The notes under the pieces were generated by a model. That model was not told where the DNA came from, searched no databases, and was given only the letters and a program-made list of their open reading frames with translations. Shown here in pieces: positions 48,291 through 60,191 of a DNA stretch of 64,000 nt. A program made the translations under genes and the position numbers. This DNA comes from Hyaloperonospora brassicae (Eukaryota; Oomycota; Peronosporomycetes; Peronosporales; Peronosporaceae): the NCBI GenBank assembly GCA_947650285.1, contig CANTFL010000143.1, positions 124,001 through 188,000 of the forward strand. Direction: 5' to 3'. The first letter of the stretch is position 1; every line of letters starts with the position of its first letter.

Positions 48291-48488
48291 CTAATTATGT
48301 CTCAACTGCAATCCGGACGCTTTGCAATCGATTTCTCCGCGCATATGCCGGATCGCTAAGTTGGAATCACCACATATTATGACAAGCCCCCGCGTGTGAT
48401 CGACCATGAGATCGATACCTAAAAGTAATTCACGGCGATCAGCCTCGTTCACTGTCAAATCCGTCGCATATTCGACTGCAGCTGTCAC
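48291..48488 (-). pseudogene. Second RNase H domain, element 1
   Basis: DLTVNEADRRELLLGIDLMV followed by ICGDSNLAIRHMRGEIDCKASGL is the RNase HI pattern (NxAExxALLxGL, GDSxLVxxQxxG). It lies after the normal retroviral RNase H and before integrase, so it is an additional RNase H. This arrangement is reported for plant Tat and for some oomycete Ty3/Gypsy elements. Confidence 0.7.
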
Positions 48489-48576
48489 TGTGTTTCATTT
48501 CTGGTAGCCTCCATACTATTGTGCTTTATGCCACGCCTTTCCGTTTGGTGCAGGCCGATCCATCGAAACTGACCAC

Positions 48577-49307
48577 CTAGAGACTTTCACTCTCCTTCAC
48601 CGATGGCGATAGCATACTTATAGTATGCCTCGGCTGCTTCCTAGGAGCAATCGCGATCAACATCTCGTCAACTTCTTCGCGAGGGGTTATGTCGGTGGCG
48701 AGTGTAATATGTATTTCATACTCTACCTTTTCACATTTCTTGATCACTAGAGTCCAATTTGATAACAATGCCTCCCATCTCCCTAGCCTACCATTTAGGC
48801 CTAAAGATTGTACCAGACAGGCCAACGTCAAATGACGTGTGAACATTTTGATTTCTCGTGCAATTAACATAGTGTAGCCGATATCCAGGATGCGCAACAG
48901 AGCTAAAACCTCTTTTTTCACAATTCCATAGTTAACTCGTTGGGTTCTAGCGTTCGTATTGTGGACATTACAAGCCAGTATATTCCATCGTGTTCTTGTA
49001 GCAAAGCTGTCGATACTGCCCACTTACTAGCATAGACCACGATCACAGGAGGACTATCCGGATCGAAGTGATTACGAGTCGGATTTTTGGCTATCTTATT
49101 CTTCAAAATGGTGAACGAAATCGTCGCTTTTTCCCTTTGAATTCTATCCATTGAGGTCAGGTCGCCCCTGTAACACAGGTAAACGCTGAATCGCTCCCTG
49201 TAAGACAGATACGATATGGCTAGCCATGACCTTGATCCTTCCGATCGTCCACTTCCAAATCGCCCCCTGTACCTCCGATACGGTCTAAATCGAGATTTAC
49301 CCGACAC
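48577..49307 (-). pseudogene. RNase H (retroelement type) of element 1
   Basis: Two overlapping frames. The first has YASKWAVSTALLQEHDGIYW, the DASxxAxGxVLxQ block with Tyr where the catalytic Asp is expected. The second has NYGIVKKEVLALLRILDIGY, TRHLTLACL and GRLGRWEALLSNW, the conserved middle and end. Confidence 0.78.
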
Positions 49308-49596
49308 CTCCGAACGTCAACTCGCTTTTCACAAAAGATAGGCGACTCCATCTTTTCCATGCACCGGATTTCGTGGAAATTTGCTCCACCTATCTCGTAT
49401 AGCACTGATGCGTATATTGCAAAGTATTCAATGAATCGGCTAGGGTAATTCAAACATCATAGGAACGACTACATCGACTTCAGAGTTCAAGGAATCGGAA
49501 TATTAATCAGCGATCCGAAACCCTTCAAGTAAACTTCTAATCCAGCGAGTGATACTTAATGACCAAGCTAATCCATCTTGCACCGCCCCAAACAAC

Positions 49597-50340
49597 TTAT
49601 GTCAGGATGATCGAAAAGGTTTGCTTGTCACATACACGTAGCGATCCCCTTACTCTTTCGTATAAAGTAGCCCACGATGTAGCAGGAATTGGTGTGTCAT
49701 TGATGTACGATTTTCGGCTTAGCACAGAAGGTGTCTGACTGGTGTCCTGTTCTCCTTCTGTAAACAAGTCGATACGTCTGGACGACTTCATAAAGGAGGT
49801 CTCTGGATCAGCACCGATCTTCAAAAACCCATACAATGCATTGTCGATCAGGCGTTGGTAAATCTGCGGAGCATTTTTATCCCAAACGGCATCCGTATCC
49901 ACTCAAAAAAAGCCTGATGGCGTAATGTATGCGAAAAAAACTTATTGCTTGCTCCGACGTCTCCACTACTTAAAACCCGCTTGCCATATCCGGTGAGCAG
50001 TACCACATCGCTTTGTCCATGTCTTGAAAAGCTCGCTGATCAAAAGCATTGGATATACCATAAGCCTTGTTAGCTGATTTACCCGTAGATAGTCGATACA
50101 CAATCAAATGTCCTCGCCATTATTTTTGATAATTACGACGATCGGCGAAGCCCATGGTGATGGAGAAGGTCGATAAATCTTGGCTGATAGCAGTCCTTTG
50201 ATCAAATCCGCTAGTTTTTTACGAAACTTGGGCGCTAGTGGCCGAACTCTCTGTGCGATCAGGCTCGCTCCTCCCACATTAATATCGCATATCGACCCTC
50301 GTGCGGCTGGAGGGAGTGCGTTCTCTATATAAATAAGAAG
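49597..50340 (-). pseudogene. Reverse transcriptase of element 1, active-site Asp replaced
   Basis: The frame at 49597-49902 has NAPQIYQRLIDNALYGFLKI, the block after MPFG (present in a neighbouring frame), and SYINDTPIPA, where active elements have YxDD. The codon at 49699-49701 (minus strand) reads AAT, giving YIND. The upstream fingers region is only visible as short pieces up to about 50.3 kb. Confidence 0.78.
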
Positions 50341-50493
50341 GTGCTTGTTATATCAGATCAGTTGTATCAATCGTTCTTGGTCATCAGTCAGCGGGACGTC
50401 TGGATCGCCTACCTGAGTATCGTCAATCGTAACTTCGGCAGTGGGCATAACAATATCAGGCAATACCGCCATGTGCTAATCCACATCTTCGAA

Positions 50494-50763
50494 CTAAAGT
50501 TCCCCACTTTCATGACTAGAGATAAGGACATTCGGCTCTTCCTCGATTTGATCATCCTCCGGACATGTTTCTTCATCGATCTTAACATTTGGTAAAGGGT
50601 CAGACACTTCCTTCAACTGATCTCCTGCTCCGTCGTTAGTCCTTTGTTTGTTATTCATTTTAGCCACAGGCAGTACGATTGTTGATCGAAGATCCCCTTG
50701 TAAATCGTCTATCCCGTCACGTGATCCGTCATGAGATCGATCGGTATCCCTGTACTTAATCAT
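50494..50763 (-). pseudogene. Acidic linker between protease and RT, element 1
   Basis: An 89-codon Asp/Glu-rich frame (MIKYRDTDRSHDGSRDGIDD, later DEETCPEDDQIEEEPN). A similar acidic frame sits at 63548-63766 in element 2, so it is part of the element lineage. Function unknown. Confidence 0.5.
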
Positions 50764-50983
50764 TTCACCTCCTTCCGTTCGCCTCTAGGGTGCTAGATAG
50801 CCTCCGCCCTTCTCCTCGATCGTGTAAACGACACGTGGTAGTGGCTATAAACGTGTAACGACTTCCTCGCCCCGGATCGGGCTGTCTGTTTCTCCATTAT
50901 TCTATTTCGGTCGGCTTAAAATCTTCTTCGGCGTACTGTATGGTGGGCGATCCTCAAGCGGTCCAGCGTATTCGGGCAGCAGC

Positions 50984-51700
50984 TTATTCTTTTTCTGTCG
51001 TTGCTTCAAATGCTAAAGTCTGCCACTCGTTGTACCGTCGCGATCTATTCGAGAGGTAGCCTGGGTATCGAGGCACCATTTCGGCATCCATAATACAGCC
51101 TAAAGACGGTCCGCGATCGAGGTCAACTTCTTTACCGCTGAGATTTGTCAGATGCAAGTACTTGATCCGACCCATCCAGGTGGTTACGGAGGGTACCCAT
51201 AGTAAATCGCGCCTCACCCACATCTTGGCGTTAAACTGGATATTGCCGATCCTTATCTCTGTCAATCTACCGGACGGTAGAACCACATGCTATTCTGGGA
51301 TCACGATCGGCTCCATGGACGACCCGTGCAAATGTCTGTGTTCAGCTAGATGGCATATTACTTCATCCGGCAATACCAGATTTCCATCAGCTAAATCCAG
51401 ACGTATACCTGCGGGTATTATGAAATGCATACCCAAGATCGCTTCTTGACCGACTTGATAACCCACCCACACATCAAAATAGTATACCAGCGATCCATTT
51501 AGGGTGATCGTGATCGTGGTACGTTTTTCGTTCAGGTACGTATTTTCATCTACCCTCACACACTCCTGTTTTTAATTCTCGTCGATGGCACATCCTACCT
51601 TATGAGCAAAGACAGTGTCCACGATCGAGATCTAAGCTCCCGAGTTAAGTAGCGTTGTGGCCATTTCGTTGGTAATCGTTCTAACCAATTTAGCTTGCTT
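50984..51700 (-). pseudogene. Aspartic protease region of element 1, active-site Asp replaced
   Basis: LLNSGA followed by a stop at 51632-51646 sits where retropepsins have DTGA/DSGA, so the catalytic Asp reads Asn (AAC at 51646-51644). Downstream GQEAILGMHFIIPAGIRLDL resembles the ILGxD/flap-side block. The frame continues to 50984. Confidence 0.65.
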
Positions 51701-51962
51701 GAACCATTTTCTGGTGTATGGTATTTCCAACATTCCCTTGACTCGCCTAATGCTAGGACAACTTCCATCTTGGTGGGCGATCGGGCGCACTCATCATGTT
51801 TTCTGATAATCGAAACACAAAGCAGACAGTTTGAAGAATCACAGCTATTATGTAGATCATCCTGATTGTCATCTCTTCTATCGACCAACTTCTTCATCAC
51901 AAATTCTAATATGCAGAGTCTAGAACGCTCGGCTCGTACCAGATTATAACCTGGCGAGCGTC

Positions 51963-54011
51963 CTAATTTAGCATATTCTCGACTTTATCTGGCAACATCC
52001 ATGAATGCTTGGTAGGAACATACCACTGACGGATCATGTTATAAAACTGTTCCATCGGGTTCTTTCCTTCATCGTGGATGTTCATGCATACTGAGCACAA
52101 GTAGTAACATTTTTCCGCAAGGTGACCCTTACGTCTGCCCTTCTGACACGTCAGTCGTTTCCAACATCCGCGATCGTCATGTCTCTTCGATCTACAGTGC
52201 GTACACACTATTTAATACTTCCAACGATCGTAGTTCCTCTGCTGATCGAATCTCTCATTCTGAACAATCGGGTATCCTGGCTTCTAAGCGCGATCTGCAG
52301 CAGCAACCATATACACATTCCGTCGATCCGAGTCAGTCTCCGCCCCTCTTTATTTTAACCTCTGATCCACTTTTCTCGCTTTCCACGTCGGTCGCTCTCG
52401 CATCCCGGGATGCTTTCGCTGGCATTCGGGTCGACTGTGACGTAATGCGCTGTCGTAATTAATTTGACACCATAGAAGCGTGAGCTTCTCGGACTTCCAT
52501 ATTTTCGCATTCATGCAGAATTTCTTCAAGAATATTTGCATCTTTAAGGCGTAATGCTGTCAACATTCTCGCCAGATTGCGATCGTCCAGTATACTAATG
52601 TAATGATTCACATGTCCTATGCGGATAGCGGACGGTCCATCTCGAATCGGGATCTTCTCCCAGATCGCGGCCACATTGAGACGGTACAAGTACTCCAATG
52701 GAGTCTTGTTCGATCGCTTACGGGCTATGTAATAGATTTTCTAGCGAAATGCTATTATTCCCCCCTATTTGGCTATGAAGCCCTCCAGGAGTGCCTTCCA
52801 CGAATTACTTGTCGAGCGACTGATCTGGTTAAACCAGTCACGTGTTGGTCCCCTAAGATGATCGCTATACACCAGTTACTTCTTCGCGTCAGACGCTTGA
52901 TCACGTAGGAACGCCAACTTCTCTTTACAGATACAGTTTCTGGTCCGTTCTTCATTTTTTTCTCGTCCGGCAAACTCTTTCTGCTCGGCCATGGCAGACA
53001 TCCGCATTCTATACTCAGAAAACCCACCACTATCCGCCACCCCTGCCGTTACTATCCTTTTTCCTTGGTCTCGGTGCTTACGACCATAGTCGCGCGATCT
53101 ACGACCACACGATCCAACCGACTTCATGTCTACATCTGGCATACAAATCTTCGGTTCGGGTTGGTGAATAGTCGATCGTCAGGCGTTCATATGGGCTTGG
53201 TCTAACTCATATATATTAATGGCTGCACGAATATAAAAGCTCACCTGATCTTATTCCACCATGTTCATGAACTGCGTCGCCGGTGGCATTTCCGATTGCA
53301 ACTCTAATTTATTTAGTTCAAGTTTCTTCCACAATAGATCCGCACCCCTTGGTCCTAGAGACATACGTTGGATCTCGACCAGATCATTCGAGTCCTCTCC
53401 CGACTCCGCTGAAGCATAACAAGGCCATCCCGTGTGCCCATTCTTGGGGAAATAGTTGATGGTTGTAAGAACTTGATCTATCGTGACTCGCGGCGTGATC
53501 CGTTGATCCGTGGTTCCGATAGGCGGGTTCGGGTTGTCTCCAGGGTTACGAACGCCTCATAGCGGACTTTAAGTTTTAAACAGCGACTGTCCGGCAGCTA
53601 TCACTCGACCGTGGTTGCAATCTAGTAGAGTTTGCGCATTGAACGATCCAGCAATGACCTTCGCCTCGTTCAGCAGGTTAATTAGACGCCGGAGTGCCTT
53701 CGACACGTTAAGAGTTTATTTATGTGCAGAGATTGGTCCGCGTAGAGATCCGGTCAGTTTCGGCTTGATCGTTTAGAGCAATAGGTCGCTTGAAAACAGC
53801 TACTCCAGCTCCTTCAAATGGTACTACCGGCTAAAATCGTTGATCGGCAATCTTCAACCTTTATTTCGTGATCCTCTGACTGTGGGGCTTGATCCATCTT
53901 CTCCGTCTCGACCTTGTCGCCGATTTGCCTCTTCTTGTAGACGTTTCGATCCTTTTTCACCGCATCCATCTTTCTAAAGTCGTCCAAACTCTTCGTTTGT
54001 TTCTTCATCAT
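51963..54011 (-). pseudogene. Gag region of element 1 with zinc knuckle
   Basis: Broken frames. A Lys-rich start (53814-54011, MMKKQTKSLDDFRKMDAVKK), a charged middle (52876-53142) and, near 52205-52110, CTHCRSKRHDDRGC, an exact CX2CX4HX4C knuckle, then CQKGRRKGHLAEKC, a second knuckle whose second Cys is Gly. This is the nucleocapsid part. Confidence 0.75.
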
Positions 54012-54320
54012 TCCTAACGTTTTATCTGGTTTGAATAAAAACCACTTGGGGATTCCGTTAGGGATTTTACCCTGCAGATCGTGCTTTGCAGCGCGGTCAG
54101 CGAGGGTCCCCGAAGGGACCTCAGGAATGGGTTTGGTTTTACATTCCAGATCGTGCGACCGATTTCCTCTTATATTTTCTTATTGTCAAAGCGCCTCACG
54201 AAACCTTGACGATCTGGAGATCCTTCAATCTCACGCGTCTGCAACGATCACTATTTCGCAGGCGCTTCAATGCCCGGTTCAGTCTTGATCTTGACTTCTA
54301 CGCTTTGGGACTCACAATAC

Positions 54321-54334
54321 ATCCCGAGTCACCA
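54321..54334 (-). other. Candidate tRNA primer-binding site of element 1
   Basis: On the minus strand TGGTGACTCGGGAT begins 23 nt after the 5' LTR end; its complement ends in ACCA like a mature tRNA 3' end. The distance is larger than usual, so it is tentative. The tRNA is not identified. Confidence 0.4.
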
Positions 54335-54357
54335 GAAGATCCGGTCACGCGCATTAT

Positions 54358-55714
54358 TGTGGTCGAGTGGTGGATACAATTTCCTTGTAACCCCGACTCT
54401 CCACTGGCGCCCAGACGACCTATTAACGGAGAGGGTACCCCGATTCCGTGCTCTGTGTCTTCTTGCTCACCTTTTGTACCCGTCGTTTGGGCGGGTCGCG
54501 CTTTTCTTGGTGGACTTGTGCTGAAGCTGAAATTGACCGTTTTTGGGATAGAGGTTGATCGGGTGGAAACTCTTCACTCGGTCAGACGTGGGGTGGATCG
54601 AGTGGAAATTCTTCTCTCTATCGCGTGTGTACTTAGGCGATCTCCCAGAGCCGCCTATATCCAAGGGTGATTCTTGATCCGCGAGCCTGCTGACCACTTG
54701 AGCCGTCTCGCGATCTTGAATCTGAACCGTAAGGTTCACTGCGTCTAATCGCAGTTGGGACGGGGGGGGTTGAGAACTGATGTTCCGCCTAGCCAAACAA
54801 TCCGAAAGCAAAGTTTGTGTAGCCGCCGGTCGCTCTCTTTTCAACGGAAGGCCAAAGCTCGTGCCCGGGAGAAGTCGACACGTGTCTTTCGTTGCAAATT
54901 CAATCCTGTTTAATGTCAACCAACCAACCAAAAAAACCTCAAAACCTATAAATATGCCTATCTGTTCTCTAGATCACTGTTGCCTATCGCATGTCTATGT
55001 AATTCACCTTTTGCATCACGTGGTCCACAGCATATACTCGGATGGCGGATCGCTCGGTAGTGAATCGCTCGGTAGTGGTTCGCTCGGTAGTGGATCGCAC
55101 CGGGATGGATCGCACCGGGGTGGATCGCTCCGGTGTGGATCGCTCGGGTGTTGGATCGCGGTATGTGGTGCACATTATTTATGTGATGCACATTAATTAT
55201 GTGATCCACATCCATTATGTGTCCACACAATTATGTGTGCACACAATCGAGTAGTCTACGCCTAGGCTGGATTGTGATCAATCTCCCGAGTCATTGATCG
55301 GGTATCCACTGTCGAATCGTCGTCACTTCTGAGATCGTGATGTTTGATGATCTTGGAAGTCCACTCCTCCAGCTTGCTTCCGTATTCATCGATCTTCCAT
55401 CATCGTTATCGATCCAGCAATCCAGTTGATGTTCACCTCTCGAGTTATCCGGTCCTTCTAACTTGGTGGTCCAAGCTCCTGATCGCGGATCGTGATCGGG
55501 CAATCGTCGATCCTTGACTATACTCCTTCATGACCGTTAGGTAGATCAAATCGCATAATTTACACAGTCATTTTCCGTCACTCAGGCGTTTGATCCTATC
55601 CCTCGTACCAACGGGCTTATCTTCGAGCGCGCTTCACCAATCAGATTGATCTCGCACTTAATGCGTTTGGCGCGATCCACACTTTCCATAATTATTCTTT
55701 TGCGCTTTTCCACA
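54358..55714 (-). repeat. 5' LTR of element 1
   Basis: 1357 bp, ending CCACA at 55710-55714. About 98% identical to the 3' LTR; differences cluster in the first about 150 bp and the last about 30 bp. It contains the same 15-bp tandem array (about 55047-55160). Confidence 0.95.
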
Positions 55715-55718
55715 TGAT
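55715..55718. repeat. Target-site duplication TGAT, right copy
   Basis: TGAT follows CCACA directly and matches 42402-42405. Confidence 0.85.
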
Positions 55719-57000
55719 CTCGCCCTCCACTGACACTCAGACGACTGACTATCGGAGGAGTTACTCGTTTTCCATGCTTGTTTCCTTCTTCATTTTGTAT
55801 ACCCACAGGTAGGGAGAGCTGCACTCTTCTTGGGTGACTCGTGTTGATGCCAAACTTGACCGTGTTTGGGACTGGAGTGATCGCGTGAAGACTTTACGCG
55901 ATCACAGGTCACTTGTAGGTACCCAAGATGAACTAACTAGATCTCAACGAAGATATCCCTGTCCAATGTGTAGATCTTGATCTGCATGACCTTCTGATCA
56001 CTTGAGCCGTCTCGCGATCTTCATCACCCTTGCTTTCTTGCTGCACCCTATCGCAGTTGTCTTGATGTTTGTCAGAGTCCTGAACGCACCTGGATATACA
56101 ATATAGGTGTGGCACTTGTGTAGACGAATGGCGCAACGCTTTGTTTCGTCGGAAGGCGATATATCCAGCCCAGATGAGATTACGCGTGTCTTTCGAAGTA
56201 TATCGAACACTTTGTTGCTCTGTTACTACACCATTAGTTCTAGCATCTAAAATATATGTTGGCCAAATTATCCAGGAATTACTTCATCTTTGTAAGCGCG
56301 AGGTACGCTTGCCTTAATCATCAGGAGGCCAATATACGTTCCTGTCCGGAAAGTTGCCGCGACGCTTGCCCAGACTGATCTATGTCGAAGTTGTTGATTA
56401 CGTAACCGAGCGTATAAATCCAATTGAGAGTCCATACCTATCCAAAAGATATAGGGACTGATACGGCTCGGACACGTAAGATCATCAAATATCGGAAGGT
56501 CGATATGCTTTCCAGCCCGGAAATATGCCACGTCACTTGCAGACAAAAATCCAAGTGATCTAGAGGCTTTTTTATCATAGACGTGTGGATACTCCAATGC
56601 CTAGAGTTCAAAAAAAATTCCTATCGGGGAGGTAGCCACGCGTCTCGTGTAGAAGGAAGTAGCCTAGACTATGTTCAATGCTATACAACCAAATCGAGAA
56701 ACCTACAACCTAGCCTATCTGTGCCTAAGGCAATCGCCACTCGTTGTTCAATGAATACGTCTGTCTCTTGTATCCCGTAGGCTCCCTAGTCATCCTCTAC
56801 TTCTGCCATAGATCAGTGTCCGATCTGGGATAAGATCCCGTATTGAATCTCCTCCCAAATCAAATCCACTTGGGTCCGAAATCCTCTCGAATAGATTTCC
56901 CTTAATACGATCAGGTAGTCGTGATCCACTCACCGGCACTTCGTATCAAGGTCGGCTGGCAAGGTAACCATTTTTCCTTACCTTTGTCACACCTTATTTA
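55719..57000 (-). repeat. Remainder of the 3' LTR of element 2
   Basis: Aligns to the element 1 LTR from about position 50 on, through CTCCACTGACACTCAGACGAC, the CACTCTTCTTGGGTGACTCG part and GATCTTGATCTGCATGACC, at roughly 60-70% identity by eye. The right border is not visible; 57000 is an estimate from LTR length. Confidence 0.6.
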
Positions 57001-57291
57001 AATTCACTCCTTTACAACCGTCCCCTATACCGGCAGCTGGTGGTCAGCGTTAGTCTAGCTGTACATCGTCTTATTAGTAGAAGAGTCGTCATGGATATCT
57101 TACTCGCTCCATCATCATTGTAGACGTTGGTAACCGAATTTACTCTTGTTGCCGTGGCCGCTCCCTCTGTAACACCTTATTTTATGTCCAGATTCGTCGG
57201 ATGCTCCCTAAGATAGACATGTACGGATTAGACTCGTACTGTACGGGCGGATACGTAGATTCTCTTCCCTAGTTCCCGAGTCAGTCCATAT

Positions 57292-59594
57292 TTGACACCA
57301 AGTCGCCAGGCGCGGAATGATCAGATGGTCTTCATCTTGAATAAAAGCGAATCCCAAACAACTGTTTCGAAAAATTATCAGTCTCTTGATATGTTTTCAT
57401 ATCAACAAATCCACACTGAGAAGTTGCAGAAGGAGTTACATGATATTCATACATATGCTGCTCCATACGTGAACTTCTTCCAAAAATTATTATCGTCTGC
57501 GTCAGGAACATGGCGATGCACTCCATCGATGTTCGGAGTTCTAGCAGGATCTGAACAACCGCCAGGATTAGTAGGAAGATATCAAATGACTCAAGTCAGA
57601 ACTCCGAAAGGCCACAAACAAGCGATATATCATCAAAAAAAATTCAAGCGGGATCTTGCGTTAGTACAGCGGGATCTGGAATTGGCAACGGCGAAGATGG
57701 ATGCAAATATATAGTCTCATGCGGACGACCTGCGGCACATAAAGCACCGGGCGTCCAAATATTCGTAGCGCTACTCGGATCAGCAAACGTAAAATGGACG
57801 TTGAAAAGATAGCAAGGTAGCCATAAGGACCAATCACCTTTAACTCGAGATCGATTTTTGCCTAAAAACTGATGCTGTCATCTAGCTAGAAAATTCAAGC
57901 CGGGAGCACAGATGCGCATTTGAAGCGGTAAGAATTTTCGGTGTTACGTGTTAAAATAAAGCGGGATTTGGCGATCCGCGATCGAATTTCACTTCGTATT
58001 TCCTTTCCCTCTTTCTGTCCCAGATCATACCAGCATCATATTGGACCATCGTTACCGCAGCATTAGTGCAGGGCCTGCCACATCGCTCCCACATACGTTA
58101 TCGGAGCAAGATTTTCGCAGATCCGTCATCTGCTACATTTTGCAAAATTTTTTGGAGCAAACCTTCTTTGGATGCGTCCACCATTATCTCAACGGGATTG
58201 GTGACCAATGCTCGAGTCCCAGCTTAATCCCCGCTAGAATGCCTTCAGCGTTCCGTCTTCTCGCGCTTCCACGAGGCTATCTGGGCCTCAATGTAAGCAC
58301 AAGTCACAATCACCTCCGTCGGTCGAGTAGTAAAACGAATGATTTGATCGGGAAATTAGGGGCCGAACCGTTATAGACTTGTGGCGATCCCGTTCCTCGG
58401 CGCGTCGTTCAACGAAGGAGGTGGGTAAGGGAGCTTTATCTTGGCCATTAGTCGTCGTGGACTCTCGTAGCCCAGCTTCAGACTCCTCTTATACGAATTC
58501 GTTGCCTCCTGCACCTTTTGACAAGGTTTTTATGGTGAATATACCGTATGTAGCCTCCAGTGCTTCTGACAGTACAGTCAATAAATCTAACGAAGATCCC
58601 GAAACGATTCATTATCTCCTGTCTCCTGAAAAAATAATTGGATCACCCGTCGAACAAGTCCCCGCAGAGCCAGTAAATCCGAGGTATCGTGATCGCATCC
58701 CCCGATCCCTTTCTGAAGTTGATTTATGGTATTTGAAGTGATTGAGCTGGATCTGCGTGCTGAAGACGGAATAAATAATGTTTTACTACACTTCTTAAAG
58801 CTAAAAGTATATTCATCCTCTAAGGGTCTGATTCTGGATCCCTCGCCAGCCGAAACCAAATGGGTATCTTGCTTGGTCACCTTTGCGAAGATCTCATTTC
58901 TCTACACTTAAAAGAACCCCGAACGATCTTGTAAAAACCATTCAATCCAATTTCGTTCAAGCCTGTAGGGTAAATCCGTACTATGCTGGATTTGTACCGA
59001 GACTACGTGGATCGCGACGCGTAGATTCTATAAGAATCAACGCATTTGTTGACAAGCACTTACGACCAGCGACAGGGGGACCCCACCTAGCAAGACATTT
59101 CCGTCAGCGCAAGAATCGAAGATCTCTCGCTAGTCCTCGCGAACAAACGATTTTGCAGGTCATACTGCAATGGGTGATGGGAGAAAAATTTGATCTTAAC
59201 TTGTTGTTCAATTTAGTCTTTTTCTACTTCCCAAGGGAATAAAAAAGCGAATTTGGTACCCCGACCTTAGGCGCAAGTTTTGGAACATTCCCAATCTGTC
59301 CTCGGCGTTGTTATTGATTCAATTTACGGATTCTTGGCGCAACTAGTATCGTGGATAGTTGATTTAGCATCGTGGATTTCTGATCCCGCGTTTGCAAATT
59401 ATATTGCTCCGGTTTTGATCGTTGTATTTCTTCATATAAATTCTTCAACCTTGTTCACGTTTTACCTTCCAGGGTTTTGTCTAGAAATTTACTTCAATAA
59501 TAGGCACATCATTCACGATTCGGATATCGGCCGCTTCAACGTCTTATTTATTGATCATATGTCCCCACCAGAAGGTTTGGGGCAGCCAACCTGA
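57292..59594 (+). pseudogene. Opposite-strand coding region of element 2
   Basis: Plus-strand frames at 57292-57714, 58041-58376, 58379-58741, 58726-58911, 58883-59242 and 59280-59594 look protein-like and lie in the same position as the antisense region of element 1. Readable pieces: IHTEKLQKELHDIHTYAAPY (helical, coiled-coil-like), PETIHYLLSPEKIIGSPVEQ and RQRKNRRSLASPREQTILQV; the last frame is hydrophobic (GFLAQLVSWIVDLASWISDP). Similarity to the element 1 region is faint. No family is recognised. Confidence 0.45.
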
Positions 59595-59639
59595 ACATCT
59601 TGACCTCCACAAAACAACTTTAAGCTGTTGATCCTGCGG

Positions 59640-59777
59640 TCCTTCCTCTATGGATTGCATCTCATCAAATCGATTTCTACTAGCGTGACTGCGATTAGAG
59701 TCAAGTAGTAGGAGTCCACAATTTAGATATGCCTCGTCCACCGAATGAGAATCACTATGTCCTTTCCAATAGACCAA
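59640..59777 (-). pseudogene. Chromodomain-like fragment, element 2
   Basis: MVYWKGHSDSHSVDEAYLNC followed by a Leu-rich stretch and SRNRFDEMQSIEEG matches the second half of the element 1 chromodomain residue for residue in many places. Confidence 0.65.
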
Positions 59778-59990
59778 AAAAATTGTCGACGGATTCTTGG
59801 AAAACGTGTCTACCGACCGGATTACTCATCGGCAGTCCTTTCTGCTTTAACTTTGTTATCATATCCATTCCTGAACTTAAACTTATCTTCTGGAAGGATT
59901 GAATTTTTAAAAGTAACCCGGTCTGCCTCCGCGAGCCTTAAATATTATTGGTCTGGCGACCAGGGAATATCCTTACTTTTCCACATATAC

Positions 59991-60191
59991 TTATGAACCA
60001 CTGGAATAGCATGTAGGGTGTGCCTGCGATATCCGACCGTACCGCCCAATCCCCACACAATTCAACAACTTGGAAGTCCCATGTCGCATATGCGCCGGAT
60101 TTCGACCGTAGCCTTCCTTAACCCGATCCAGATACAAATACTTATGTGATTCGACTATCACGGCAGTAAGAGTCACATCCGCTTTATACAA
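59991..60191 (-). pseudogene. Integrase C-terminal fragment, element 2
   Basis: SHKYLYLDRVKEGYGRNPAH parallels WLYLDQVKEGYAR of element 1. The rest of the integrase (60.2-61.3 kb) is too decayed to outline. Confidence 0.6.

Larger units (their letters stand above)
42406..55714 (-). mobile_element. Ty3/Gypsy LTR retrotransposon, element 1, full length, inactivated
   Basis: 13309 bp bounded by two direct LTRs, TG...CA ends with 5-bp inverted termini TGTGG/CCACA, and a 4-bp TGAT target duplication (42402-42405 and 55715-55718). On the minus strand the order is gag with CCHC, protease, RT, RNase H, second RNase H, integrase, chromodomain: Ty3/Gypsy order. Between the integrase end and the 3' LTR is about 2.6 kb with a plus-strand coding region. 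Every domain is split by stops or frameshifts, so it cannot be autonomous. Confidence 0.93.
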
